Assembly: GCA_029721435.1 (NCBI GenBank)
Contig: CM056583.1
Coordinates: 70,612,120-70,676,119 of the forward strand
Length of the DNA stretch: 64,000 nt
Direction of reading: 5' to 3'
Source: Gymnothorax reevesii
Lineage: Eukaryota > Chordata > Actinopteri > Anguilliformes > Muraenidae
Of the stretch, positions 1 to 10,475 are shown piece after piece; the first letter of the stretch is position 1; each line of letters starts with the position of its first letter. Below the pieces are notes generated by a model that was not told where the DNA came from, ran no database searches, and saw nothing but the letters and a program-made list of their open reading frames with translations. The translations under genes and the position numbers were made by a program.

Positions 1-760
1 ACAAAGCCACCTTCAAATAGTCCAAGGTCCACTTCTGAAGCTCAGGTGCCCATTAGGGGCACTTTTCCAGGTGAACCAAGGTTAGAGTGCGCACTTTGAC
101 TGGTTTAAAAGTGTAATGCACAGCAGGGTGTGAAGTAACGTGTGTTCACAGCAGATTGTTAACATAAATATTAAGGTCATGTCTAAGACAGTCAGTAGAT
201 GGTATGATGATGTTTTTGTTTGTAGTACTTGAACTGTCTACAAATTAACCTTTCTTAAAAGTCAACCTGGATGTTTCTAACATGCTATCTCTTGTTTGTT
301 GAGCATCTACAAAGGACCATCAAAATAAAGTGTTACCAACAGTCCTTACTTAAATATTATTGAAATTCTCAACGATTTGTGCCACAGTCACCTTTTTGTC
401 AGTTTGGACCAGATGGGATTGCCTTCTCAGCCCTCATTTATCGATGAACCTTGTCTAACATTGTTGGTAATTTTGCTCCATACATTAAGAATTTTACTCC
501 ACAGGTATTCAATAGTTCTAATCACCCTTTGATGAAGCACACTTTTGATCAAAGAATATCTGATCCTGGAGATGTTTTTGTTTTACCTCCAAGTATTTGG
601 TTTTGAGAAAATACAACCTCGAGGATTTTTATGGTCTGTATTTGTGGACAAGTCAATACCGTATTTTTTGTTTTTTTTTATTTTGTTCGAAAATCATAAA
701 ATAAACTGAAATAAGTTTGCCAGTTTGGTACAAGTGCCTTGCTTAATTTAACACTCAAGT
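1..760. other. No recognisable feature
   Basis: AT-rich sequence with no open frame of note, no terminal repeats and no family I recognise. Confidence 0.4.
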
Positions 761-921
761 GACTGAGTGGGGTCTCATTTACGACCCCAAAAGTATAGTT
801 TTATGTGCTATCTTGATGTATTAATCAGAAAAATGCTTCCCTTTATGAGTTTGAGGTATTCCTCTTACAACTTCTCATAGTCTTAAGAATTGGAACATTG
901 GTGTGGCAAGGATAACTGAAA

Positions 922-1505
922 GATGTGTGGGGTCATTTATAACCCCAGAGACAGGAGTCCTTTTCAAGTTGACAAAAGGGCAATCAGAGGCTGCTTACCT
1001 CATCCAAAGCAAATTACTATTATTATTTCCTATTTAGAGGTGGAAAATGTGCACCCAGAGGGAGCGCATACCATCCATCAAGTAACACAAATAAATCACT
1101 TAGTCCATTAACCCTGTTAATTGGGTCTATTTGTAAATTTAAATTTTTAAATATTTTTGGCTGTTAGTTTTTTGCCTAGTAAAGATCAAATTTTATTGAT
1201 TTGGTCCTTGGACCAATATCTACCCATTGTAAATTTTGGTAAAGATTGCATCATTAGTCTTTGGGGTAAAGTTAGAGACGCAGACACGCGCACGCGCGCG
1301 CACGCAGGCGCGCACACACACACACGAACATAATTCCCTTGGCAGGGGTAAAACAGCCATAAATCATGTTATTCTGGATCTGATAAGCAAGGTTTACAGC
1401 AAAACATAACAATTTAGTGAATAAAAGTTGACCATTAAAATATACCATTGCCCATAAGGTCAAATAGCATTCATATTTTCTGGGGTCAGAAATGACCCCA
1501 CACAA
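922..1505. repeat. Possible MITE with GGGGTCA palindromic inverted ends
   Basis: The left end reads tgtgtggggtcattt and the right end reads gaaatgaccccacaca, which are inverted copies of each other over about 24 bp. Each end is itself an imperfect GGGGTCA..TGACCCC palindrome. A third related palindrome lies at 768-789, next to a TTAA-containing stretch at 744-750. Such GGGTCA palindromes occur at the ends of some piggyBac-like fish elements, but I see no clean TTAA duplication at these ends, so the class is a guess. Confidence 0.3.
1275..1325. repeat. Alternating CG/CA purine-pyrimidine tract
   Basis: About 50 bp of alternating pyrimidine-purine dinucleotides (cgcgcacg then cacaca). This composition is prone to Z-DNA and to length change. 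Confidence 0.8.
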
Positions 1506-1940
1506 GTGCCCATATGTGTTGGCACCCTCTTCTAATCAGTTCACCATGACTGCATGCAGTGCCACTTGCATCTCAAAAATGGCATGTTAAGAATATGTCC
1601 GATGTCAGTGGCTAGATTTTGTCTGGAGTATCTTCAGTTCTGGCAGACCTGCAGTAGCAATTTGACAAAGATGAAATAGCGGAGAATCCAAATAAGCAGC
1701 TGGCCTTTTGATCGGAGGTCATGCAGGAAGTATTCCTTTCCAAGGAAATGATTACCATTCATAGATATGTAATGGGGCTATCTACGCGGAGGTGCAGTTT
1801 CAATAGGAAAAGTTAAATTGAATATTGAAAACTGTGTTTCCGTGTACATGCACAGTTTGAGATGTCAGGCAATCTATATTTATATGCATGTTTTGATTTA
1901 AATGATCAAAAATATTCTTCTATATTCAATGAATTCATGT

Positions 1941-2771
1941 TCACCATTCAACTAGTATGATTCTCCATACCACTTGATGCCAAGTGGAGTGGAAATAATC
2001 CTCTGGGGTGTTCATTGTGCAATTTAAGCATGTGTCTGACTGTACAAATCTCATTTTAAACATCTTGTGCTGAGTGATGTGTGGTCTGTGAATGACTTTA
2101 TACTGTATTAATTCTAAGTTGGTATTTTTAGTCATTGTGAAAGTGTTCTTACATATCTTGGCCCAGAAGTTTAAGCTGGGGGAGAGAGAAGTCTTTTTCC
2201 TAGGATTGGATGGGAAAGGATATTGATGAATTTGAGTTAAATATCAGTTTGTATAATTTAAATTGCCCTTTTTTTTGAGGTTAGTCATTTTTTTTATTTC
2301 TTCTGTTATTGGAGGAGGTAATAATTTATTATCTTTCAGTTTAATTTTTGATTTAAGGATAGATTTTAACTGGATTTATTGAAGATACTGATTGTTCCTG
2401 ATTGTATACTTTTAGGTCAGATCCTGAAATATAATGAATGAGTCACTTAGGAAGATGTGTTGCAGATGAGTTATACCACTGTCTTTCCAAAGAGTAAAGG
2501 AGAGGGATGTTTTGTTGAGACAGAAATCAGGGTTGTGTCATATTGGAGTGTATTTGCATGGTGTCACAGAGAAATTGAAGATTTTATTAAGTTTCCACCA
2601 AGCTGTCAGGGTTGTAGAGATTACTTTGTTTTTAAAACAGTTGTGATATTTTGTCGAGGTTGAGAGAAATGGAAGGTCGGATATTAAAATTTCTTTGCAC
2701 ACTAACTGTTCTATTTCTATCCATGAGTTGTTTAATTTCCAGTTTGTGATGTACTGTAGCCGGTTAGCCAA
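1941..2771 (-). pseudogene. LINE ORF2 C-terminal part (zinc-binding RT-associated region), broken
   Basis: Two minus-strand fragments, 2771-2538 and 2135-1941, resemble the tail of L1-type ORF2. The second carries paired residues of the form CLNC followed by EDYFHSTW, the usual C-x2-C...H pattern of the zf-RVT region, which in intact elements follows the reverse transcriptase and helps template RNA binding. The frames are separated by stops, so no continuous protein exists. It lies in line with the RT pieces upstream at 2780-3519 and 5094-5910. Recognition is by pattern only; a profile search would settle it. Confidence 0.6.
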
Positions 2772-2779
2772 ATCATAAT

Positions 2780-3519
2780 AATGAAAGTTGGGTGCCTCTA
2801 GTCCACCTTGAGTTTAAAATTTCTGTACTGTTGAAAGTTTAATCCATGGGGTTTTGTTTTTCCAGTAAAATTTATTGATGATGGAATTTCAAGAGTTAAA
2901 CCATTTAGGAGGAGGGTGTGTTGGGATAATTTTGAACAAATAATTGATTTTAGATAGTATGGTCATTTTTAATGTTACAATTCTGCCAATTAGGGAGGGT
3001 AGTAAGTTTGTCCAGCGTTTTATAATAATGCATCATTTTTATAAGGCGCTTTTCTGGGCACTCAAAGATGCTTCACACTGGAAACATTATTCTTTCACTC
3101 ACGCATTCACGCTCTGATGGGGGTGAACTTCGTTTTTTGTAGCCACAGGTGCCCTGGGGCGGACTGACGGCAGCGTGGCTGCCAGTATGCACCTACGGCC
3201 CCTCCGACCACCACCAAACATTCGCACACAGCCATACAGTGGTCCTATATTGCATGTTTTTGTTTTAAGTCATCTTTGATTGTTTTTGTTAAGGGAGTGA
3301 AGTTCAGGTGGAACAATTCTGACAGCTTGGTGGAGATATTCATGCTCAGATATCTAATGGTGCCAGTTGAGATGTGAGGTGAATTATGAGCTGCAGAGTC
3401 CCAGTCATCCCATTTGATAATAAGATTTTTGATTTTGTCCAGTTTATGGCATATTCAGATATTTCAGAAAATGAGTTCATGAGCTTTATAGCCTCTAGGA
3501 GAGATTTTGATGGGTTTTG
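2780..3519 (-). pseudogene. LINE reverse transcriptase, downstream half (split by Tc1 insertion)
   Basis: Minus-strand translation starting at 3519 continues directly from the RT piece that stops at 5092: the words QNPSKSLLEAIKLM follow the YADA box segment once the Tc1-like element is removed. Further on it reads KRWTNLLPSL and GRIVTLKM, typical of the RT thumb and connection region of L1/Tx1 ORF2. An unrelated repeat interrupts it at 3022-3241. The frame contains stops, so it is not translatable. The known role of the family is target-primed reverse transcription of the LINE RNA in the nucleus. Confidence 0.7.
3022..3241. repeat. Interspersed fish repeat fragment inserted in the LINE
   Basis: The sequence aaggcgcttttctgggcac and the following 'heat-map' of GGGGCGGACTGACGGCAG-type words resemble a short repeat found in many teleost genomes (a LINE/SINE 3' part). 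LINE coding similarity stops at about 3022 and resumes at about 3241. No clear target duplication was found, and I am unsure of the class. Confidence 0.4.
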
Positions 3520-3521
3520 TA

Positions 3522-5091
3522 CAAAACCCAAGACCAGTGAAGTTGGCACGTGGTGTAGATTGTAGATAAAAACAGAATACAATGATTTGCAAATCCTTTT
3601 CAACCTATATTCAATTGAATACACTGCAAAGACAAGTTACTTAATGTTCGAACAGGTAAACTTTGTAATTTTTTGCAAATATTAGCTCATTTGGAATTTG
3701 ATGCCTGCAACATGTTTCAAAAAAGCTGGCACCAGTGGCAAAAAAGACTGAGAGTTGAGGAATGCTCATCAAACACTTATTTGGAACATCCCACAGGTGA
3801 ACGGGCTAATTGGGAACAGGTGGGTGCCATGATTGGGTGTAAAAGCAGCTTCCCTGAAATGCTCAGTCATTCGTAAACAAGGATGGGGCGAGGGTCACCA
3901 CTTAGTGAACAAATGCGTGAGCTGATTGTCGAAGAGTTTGAAAACAACATTCCTCAACGAGCTATTGCAAGAAATTTAGGGATTTCATCATCTACAGTCC
4001 GTAATATCGTCAAAAGGTTCAGAGAATCTGGAGAAATCACTGCATGTAAGCGACAAGGCCGAAAATTCCGTTGCCCGTGACCTTCGATCCCTCAGGCGGT
4101 ACTGCATCAAAAGCCGACATCAGTGTGTAAAGAAAACCACTGTCAGTAACTACAGTTCGTCGCTACATCTGCAAGTGCAAGTTAAAAATCTACAATGCAA
4201 AGCGAAAGCCATTTATCAACAGCACCCAGAAATGCCGCCGGCATCGCTGGGCCCAAGCTCAACTAAGATGAACTGATGCAAAGTGGAAAAGTGTTCTGTG
4301 GTCTGATGAGTCCACATTTCAAATTGTTTTTGGAAACTGTGGACTTCGTGTTCTCCGGACCAAAGAGGAAAAGAACCATCTGGAGTGCTGTAGGCGCAAA
4401 GTTCTAAGGCCAGCATCTGTGATGGTATGGGGGTGTATTAGTGCCCAAGGCATGGGCAACTTACACATATGTGAGGGCACCATTAATGCTGAAAGGTACA
4501 GACAGGTTTTGGAGCAACATATGTTGCCATCCAAGCAACGTCTTTTTCATGGACGCCCTTGCTTATTTCAGCAAGACAATGCCAAGCCACATTCTGCACG
4601 TGTTACAACAGCATGGCTCCGTTGTAAAAGAGTGCGGGTACTAGACTGGTCTGGCAGTAGTCCAGACCTGTCTCCTATTGAAAATGTGTGGCACATTAAG
4701 AAGCGTAAAATACGACAAGTGAGACCCCGGACTGTTGAACAACTTAAGCTGTACATCAAGCAAGAATGGGAAAGAGTTCCACCTGAAAAGCTTCAAAAAT
4801 TGGTCTCCTCAGTTCCCAAACGTTTACTGAGTGTCGTTAAAAGGAAAGGCGAAGTAACACAGTGGTAAAAAGGCCCCTGTGCCAACTTTTTTGCAATGTG
4901 TTGCTGCCTTTAAATTCAAAGTTAATGATTATTTGCAAAAAAAAAAAAAAAGTTTCTCAGTTTAAACATTAAACATCTTGTCTTTGCAGTGTATTCAATT
5001 GAATATAAGTTGAAAAGGATTTGCAAATCATTGTATTTTGTTTTTATCTACGATTTACATAACTTGCCAACTTCACTAGTTTTGGGTTTTG
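3522..5091 (+). mobile_element. Tc1-like DNA transposon, near full length, TA target duplication
   Basis: Inverted terminal repeats of about 130 bp match well: the left end starts caaaacccaagacc and the reverse complement of the right end starts caaaacccaaaact. Both continue through gatttgcaaatcc and attcaattgaatac. A TA dinucleotide flanks each end (3520-3521 and 5092-5093), the Tc1/mariner target signature. Length is about 1.57 kb, normal for the superfamily. It sits inside the LINE RT gene, so it arrived later. The transposase inside is broken. Confidence 0.92.
3883..4868 (+). pseudogene. Tc1-like transposase, inactivated
   Basis: The first open piece starts at ATG 3883 and carries the paired helix-turn-helix DNA-binding region, with words such as ISSSTVRNIVKRF. 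The catalytic part is in a different frame and includes LWSDESTF (first Asp, near 4305), FQQDNAKPH (second Asp, near 4573) and SPIENVW (Glu, near 4675), the DDE triad that cuts and joins DNA. Between about 4075 and 4200 the frame is lost, probably by a small deletion. A TGA at 4269-4271 lies in frame with the catalytic part, where the family usually has Trp. The last 450 bp (4419-4868) are open. The element is therefore dead, although its ends could still be moved by a relative. Confidence 0.88.
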
Positions 5092-5093
5092 TA

Positions 5094-5910
5094 AATGAAG
5101 CAATATAGCATCTGCATAAAGGCTGATTTTGTGCTGAATGGAGGGGGTTTGAATTCCTGTTATGTTGTTATTCTGACGTAGTCCAACAGCTAGGGGCTCG
5201 ATAAACAGGGCAAACAGTGACAGTGAGAGTGGACATCCTTGCCTTGTCTCTCTGTGCAAAGTGAAACTCTGTGACGTTAGTCCGTTAGTGAAGACTGTGG
5301 CCATTGGTGAATTATATTATATTTTTAATCAGTGAATAAACGATTCTCCGAAGCCAAATCTGCGGAGAACCTCAATCAAGAATTTCCAATTTACCCAGTC
5401 TAAAGCCTTCTCTGCCTCTAATGAAGCGATTTTAGATTGGGTTTCGTTTAGTTCTGATATTGAAATTAAATTAAATAGTCTGTGCATGTTGCTGGATGAG
5501 TCTCTTCCTTTAATGAAACCGGTTTGATCAGTGTGGATTAAGGATGGGGTTACTTTTTCAATTCAAATGGTGAGTGTTTTACTGATAATTTTGAGGTCTG
5601 TGTTAATTAGTGCTATTGGACGGTTGCTAGAGGATCTCTGTCAGGCTTCAGTATCACTGATAGGAGAGCAGTGTTCATGTGTGGAGGGATTTTTGAATTT
5701 TGCTTAATGTCTGTTATCAATCGAAGAGAGTGATAAGATTGTATTCCAGAAGTGTTTATAGAACTCAGCAGGGAAGCCATCAGGTCCAGGAGCTTTATTA
5801 TTTGGCATTAGCTCTAGTGCATTATAGAGTTCACCCACTGTTACGGGTACATCTAGTTTGTTTGAGACTTCTTGATTAAGTTAAGGGATGTCTCTATGGT
5901 CAAAAGAGTG
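5094..5910 (-). pseudogene. LINE reverse transcriptase, upstream half, catalytic Asp lost
   Basis: Minus-strand reading gives APGPDGFPAEFYK (near 5800-5765), then a KALDWV-type stretch, ETRQGCPLS (near 5245) and KISLYADAILL (near 5100). These are RT fingers and palm motifs in the correct order for an L1/Tx1 ORF2. The usual catalytic YADD or FADD box is YADA here: the second Asp codon has become GCT (5107-5109), so polymerase activity would be lost even without the stops. The fragment ends at the TA where the Tc1-like element inserted. An open run of 86 codons covers 5044-5304, of which the part below 5092 belongs to the transposon. Confidence 0.82.
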
Positions 5911-6363
5911 AACTTGGGATTACTGCGGTTCAGTTTGAGGTGTGTACTTTTGTGTAAAATTCCTGTAAAGTGCCATTTATTTCTTTAGGCGTCTGCATTG
6001 TCTCCCCCGCTGAGTTCTTAATGGCTGCAATAATTGCTTTGTCTTGGTTTTATTTGAGTTGGTTAGCCAGATATTTACCAGATTTGTTATGGTGCTTGAA
6101 GTTGTCATGTCGGAGTCTATGTATGAGTATTTTTTTTTTTGTTTATGATGTTAAGTTGAGAATTGATTGCCGCTATTTCATTTAGAATTTGTTCTGTGGG
6201 GTGTTAGAATACTGGTTATTTAGGTTTTTTTCATTTTTGGTCAAGATTCCTTTCTAATTAGTTTTTTTTTCTTCTCATGTGAGGAATACGAAATTATTTT
6301 CCCTTGCTAACTACCACTTTCCTCTTTTGCAGCTAATTCCTCAACAACTCTCTAAAAAAAGAC

Positions 6364-7225
6364 CTAACCGGCTAAAGTGCAAACAAAACACTGACACTCT
6401 TGCAAGGGCAGCGAGGCAGAACTTGGGCTCAAATAGAGTCTGCATGCCGCCCCAATTAATGCCAGCTGGCCCAAGAATCCGACTGTGGGCAAAACGATAT
6501 CGTCCCCTACGAGAGCAACAAAGAAAGCTCCCAAAGGCACCACCAGCCTCCAAAACCATGACACACAGAAAGAAACATCTTTCAGTAATTGTATATTAAA
6601 ATGCCAATAGGTTCTAGCTCTTGGAGGAGACATAACACTCATACTTAAAACTACCTGGTGATGATCAGTAAAACCAACAGATGCAATAAAACATTCCAGG
6701 ATCAGGTTATTAACCATATTAGATACATAAAATCTGTCCAGTCTAGCAGCACTAATTGTGTTATTTGCAACTTTAAGCCAGGTGTACTGTCTGGCTTTAT
6801 GGGTTTTGTTTTCCAAGCATCTAAAAGATCAAGCTCTGTCATCAACTTCGATACACTGCTGACAGAGGGTGAGATTCCTCCCCAGTATGGTCAACGGTGC
6901 GATCAGTAGAGCAGTTCCAGTCCCCACCAAGAACAACACATCACTCCCCACTGCACTGCTGCAACACACTCTTCAAAGTATTAAAAAACTGAATCCTTTC
7001 TTGACCGCTATTTGGAGCATAGACATTAATTAGAGAAAAAACTTCTCCTTTTGTATCTACTTTTAACAAAATGGCCCGTCCTTAATGATCTCTTGAGTAC
7101 TCAAGGCAGTGAGGTTTAGATCAGGAGAGAGAACTGCAACTCTTGCACTAACATTTGTCCCGTGACTGTAAAAAGAATTCCCTTCCCACCACAGTCTCCA
7201 TTCAACTTGGTTGGCAATATCAGAG
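6364..7225 (-). pseudogene. LINE ORF2 apurinic-type endonuclease domain, broken
   Basis: Minus-strand words include GGDWNC (near 6930), ARLDRFYVS (near 6735) and GFTDHHQVVLSM (near 6665), which match the GDFN-, ARIDR- and SDH-like motifs of the AP-endonuclease fold that nicks target DNA for LINE insertion. The catalytic SDH is TDH here. Several stops and frameshifts lie in it, and a foreign retroposon tail at 7258-7524 cuts off the N-terminal end. It lies between ORF1 upstream and the RT downstream, as expected for an L1/Tx1 element. Confidence 0.72.
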
Positions 7226-7257
7226 TGTTTTTGTTGTAACTATTGTCTTATCCTCTT

Positions 7258-7524
7258 ATCTAACTAGCTAGCCCGCGGAGGATGGGCTTCCCCACTATAG
7301 CCGGGTTCCTCCTGAGATTTCTTCCCACTGGGGAGTTTTTTCTCACCACTGTTTGAGGATTTTTCTCCCTACTGGGAGTTTTTTGCCTCATTTGCTGTAG
7401 TGGGGAATAGGCTGGGCACTGCCCTTTCAGTAACTCATCTCTGACTGTAAAGCGTCTTTGTGACAGTTTATCTGTGAAAAGGGCTATACAAATAAATTGA
7501 ATTTGAATTTTGAATTTGAATTAA
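7258..7524 (+). repeat. Retroposon 3' tail with TTGAATT-type repeats
   Basis: The stretch ends in gggctatacaaataaat followed by several ttgaattt units and an A tract, a layout shared by CR1/L2-related LINE or SINE tails in fish. The upstream part has the cctcctgagatttcttcc word found in such tails. It lies in the opposite orientation to, and within, the LINE endonuclease gene, so it inserted later. Confidence 0.5.
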
Positions 7525-7646
7525 AAAAAAAAACAATATTCAACTTCTTTTGTATTATTTCCTCTGCCACACTTGAACTATCTTTGGTGTAGAAGAAAAG
7601 AGAGAGGGAGAGGACAGTCAGAAGGAAAACACTGTGTTCTGCACGA

Positions 7647-8989
7647 TCACTTTGGTTTAGTGGTCCGCTTCCCAGGCAGTTTACAGCTGGACCGTCCGTG
7701 CCTAATCATCGTGACATATTTACTCGGGCGAAAACGTTTTCCTTTGTTTAGGTCATCATAGCCAACCGCCCTCTGAAATGTAGGTACTGACCTGATAAAT
7801 TTATTTTTATCAGGGAAAATGTCAGTTGGATTCACCCAGGTCTTCGATAAGTTTTGTCTAAAAACATATTCAGATCATCCAGAGTGTAAAGAGCAGAATC
7901 TGCGCCCGGGTCACTCGGTGTTAAAGGAACATCAGCGAGTGACTCAGATTCACTCATTTCTTCCTCATTAAAATCTATCACTACCGGTCAGTTTGTATTG
8001 GTCACGCAATTATCAACTGCAACAGGCTGCTGTTGTGCATTCGTGCTAGGGATTGGGTCATTATCAGCAATAAACTTTTCTGTAGAAACTATGTCATTAT
8101 TTGTAGAATCATTTCCACATCCAGCCTGAGCCACTGAGCCCTCCTTGGCTTTACTTGCCCATTCAACGATATTGACAGGCTCAGTCTTTCTTTTCCTCGC
8201 AGTTTTCTTGGGTCGTTGCTCCCCTGAACACTCGGCCTGCTGCCCAGAGTTCAGCAGCACCTGCTCATATTCCCCTGTCACAGTGTTATCAGGACTACTC
8301 GCCTCAGAAATGGGCAAAGTCACGGACCGACTCTGCTCCTTCGAATCCCAACCACCCCTGCCTTCGCTGGCGGCTTCAAACTCAGCATTATTATTACCAG
8401 TTGTAGAGTTGTCAGCTGTTTGTTTGGGACATTGAACTCTTATATGACCTAGGTGCCCACAAAGAAAACACAGCGGACTATCCATGGTTGCATAGATCAT
8501 GTAAGATTTATTGTCATGAGTAATACGCAGTAAAATATCAAGCATTTGGGCAGGTGAATCAAAAAACATAAATACTTCACATCTAAAAGACAAGACAAGC
8601 TTTAGATCTGGATTTTTACACCCCAACAAAACCATTCTCATTAAACTGGCAAACTTCCCAAAATGAGATAACTCTCGTTGAATCATTTCATTCGGAATGA
8701 ATGGTGGTATGTTTGAAACCGTAACTTTTACAGAAGGTGAAAAAAGAGGCGTCGCCCGCACAAACATCCCCTTAATTTCAATGCCCGTCTCAACGAGGAC
8801 ATTAGCTAATTTGGCAACCCTCAAAAAGACGACGACAGCTTTATTCATACAAGAAGTGGACATTATATCTTTAGGCTTCACTCGTTTGCTCACTGCAAGC
8901 AAAACTTCCTACACCGTAACACTCGGATCAGGAATACACCTGAACCCGTGAGGGAGAGATAAGGACGGCATCTCCTCGTGAGATGCCAT
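7647..8989 (-). pseudogene. LINE ORF1 (RRM-like plus CCHC zinc knuckle), one early nonsense codon
   Basis: The natural start appears to be ATG at 8989-8987 (MASHEEMPSL). A TAG at 8911-8909 interrupts it between words DPSVTV and EVLLAV; the rest is open for over 300 codons down to a TGA at 7990-7988. Reading past that TGA the same frame continues to about 7835, where a frameshift leads into a further stretch down to 7647. The central region carries the canonical zinc knuckle CFLCGHLGHIRVQC (8470-8429; C-x2-C-x4-H-x4-C). ORF1 proteins of this family bind the element RNA and act as chaperones. Only two nonsense codons and one shift separate it from an open frame, so it is less decayed than ORF2. 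Confidence 0.85.
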
Positions 8990-9155
8990 CTCCTACCCGT
9001 GTAATTCTTCTTCACCACCAATAACTCGAAGCACCTTAAGAGAAACCTTTATAAAACCATACACCGCTATAATCCACCAAAGAAAAGGGAAAAAGACTGA
9101 AAAAACCTCACCAAACTCTAGCCACCACCTTCCTTCCTCAAGCCCCAGCATGCAA

Positions 9156-9158
<3 letters not shown>

Positions 9159-9190
<32 letters not shown>
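9159..9190. repeat. (GA)n microsatellite
   Basis: About 16 GA units, at the 5' side of the LINE leader. Confidence 0.95.
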
Positions 9191-9196
<6 letters not shown>

Positions 9197-10254
9197 TCGA
9201 CACTGAGAGACTTTTGATTCTCTTTTACTTTAAACAAGATTAAAAGACATACACAATTAAACTACACAAACAAATCAAACATAGAAATGAAAAAATAGAA
9301 AGACCACAGAAAACTTAATTACAAAAGTAAAATTTTTAAAATATAAATATGTTAAAAAGAAATACACACAATGTAATGATTGCAAAAAAAGCCACACAAA
9401 AACACAAATTCATGGAAGGCAGTCAATGTAACCCTCATCTGTAAACTCACAAACAGCCCCATCCACTGCCCCAAACCCTTTTGAAACCCTCAAAGTCCTT
9501 TGTGATTTCTGCATATGCAAACTCCAATTTTAGCCGAGACAGAACAAATTACCTGAATAGGAGCCTTGGACATATACACTAAGAGAGAAAGAGAGAGAGA
9601 GATGCAAAAAGTACTAACTGAGGGAGCGAGTTGGGGCTGTTACTGGAGGCTAATTATTAATTCCATGCCAGCTGAATATAATTCTAATAAAGCCAGGGTG
9701 TGATTTTGGTATTCCTAAATAGACAGCCGTTGATATACAATTTGTCCACGACCAAGGAAACGCGTTTGCCATGTTCTCTATTTTTTTAAAAGACTGGCCA
9801 CAAAATTTTGTGTCGCTCATTAATATTTCTGGGAAATTCGTTCAGCCCAAACTTGGAGCCTCACAGTTCCTTCCCTTTGCTTTTGATCTGCTCCTTTTGC
9901 TTGTACTGTTCAACTTTTGCAATGATGGGTCGTCCAAGAATCTCTGTGCCCCTTGATGTAGTCGAGAAAGAAAATTCTACAATACTAAATAAGAAACGCA
10001 GGCTTGGCTGAGTCAGGGATTTGCTGAATAAATGTTGTAATGTGTCCAAGAACTGCTAAATCTGAGATTGACTGCATCATAGGTCCACAAGTATTTATAT
10101 TCCCAAAAGAACTTTCCAGAATTTTCTACAGTCTTCTTTATCTTTGTGTCTTGTTTGAGAAATGCCCATACATCCATAATCACCCCTAGTCTTGTGCCAG
10201 TACAATCCAGTTGTAGCTAGAATTTTCTGGCACAGCTGAGAAATGTTTAAAATT
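9191..10254. other. No recognisable gene
   Basis: A-rich non-coding sequence; a second short GA-rich patch lies near 9583-9602. Nothing else was recognised. Confidence 0.4.
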
Positions 10255-10262
10255 TCCTTGAC

Positions 10263-10454
10263 CTGTGGTGTCAAAGTGACCCAAAAAAGGGCCAAGAGGC
10301 TGCAGGTTTTCAATCTTACCAAGCAGAAGCACACCTGAAACCCTGATTTAATCAACTGATCTAGGTCTACACAACTGATTAGTTGTGCTTCTGCATTGTT
10401 GGAGTGAAAACCTGCAGCCTCTTGGCCCTTTTATGGGTCAGTTTGACACCCCTG
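10263..10454. mobile_element. hAT-type MITE with 8-bp target duplication
   Basis: A 192-bp palindromic element. The left end is ctgtggtgtcaaagtgac, and the right end in reverse complement is caggggtgtcaaactgac. Inner copies of gccaagaggctgcaggtttt lie in opposite orientations. The flanks are tccttgac (10255-10262) and tcctcgac (10455-10462), an 8-bp duplication with one change. The CAGGGGTGTCAAA end and 8-bp duplication are the signature of a common fish hAT MITE. Confidence 0.88.
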
Positions 10455-10475
10455 TCCTCGACCATTCCACACACA

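Larger units (their letters stand above)
1941..9150 (-). mobile_element. Decayed L1/Tx1-type LINE with nested insertions
   Basis: Read on the minus strand the pieces occur in LINE order: 5' leader (about 9150-8990), ORF1 with an RRM-like part and a CCHC knuckle (8989-7647), AP-endonuclease (about 7225-6364), reverse transcriptase (5910-5094, continuing 3519-2780) and a C-terminal zinc-binding segment (2771-1941). Three foreign insertions interrupt it: a retroposon tail at 7258-7524, a Tc1-like transposon at 3522-5091 and another repeat at 3022-3241. The family assignment rests on the ORF1 plus EN-RT architecture seen in fish Tx1/L1 elements. Stops, frameshifts and a lost catalytic Asp make it inactive. 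The exact 3' end is not visible. Confidence 0.85.

Noticed and set aside
6279..6599. 106-codon plus-strand frame
   Set aside because: Antisense to LINE endonuclease remains.
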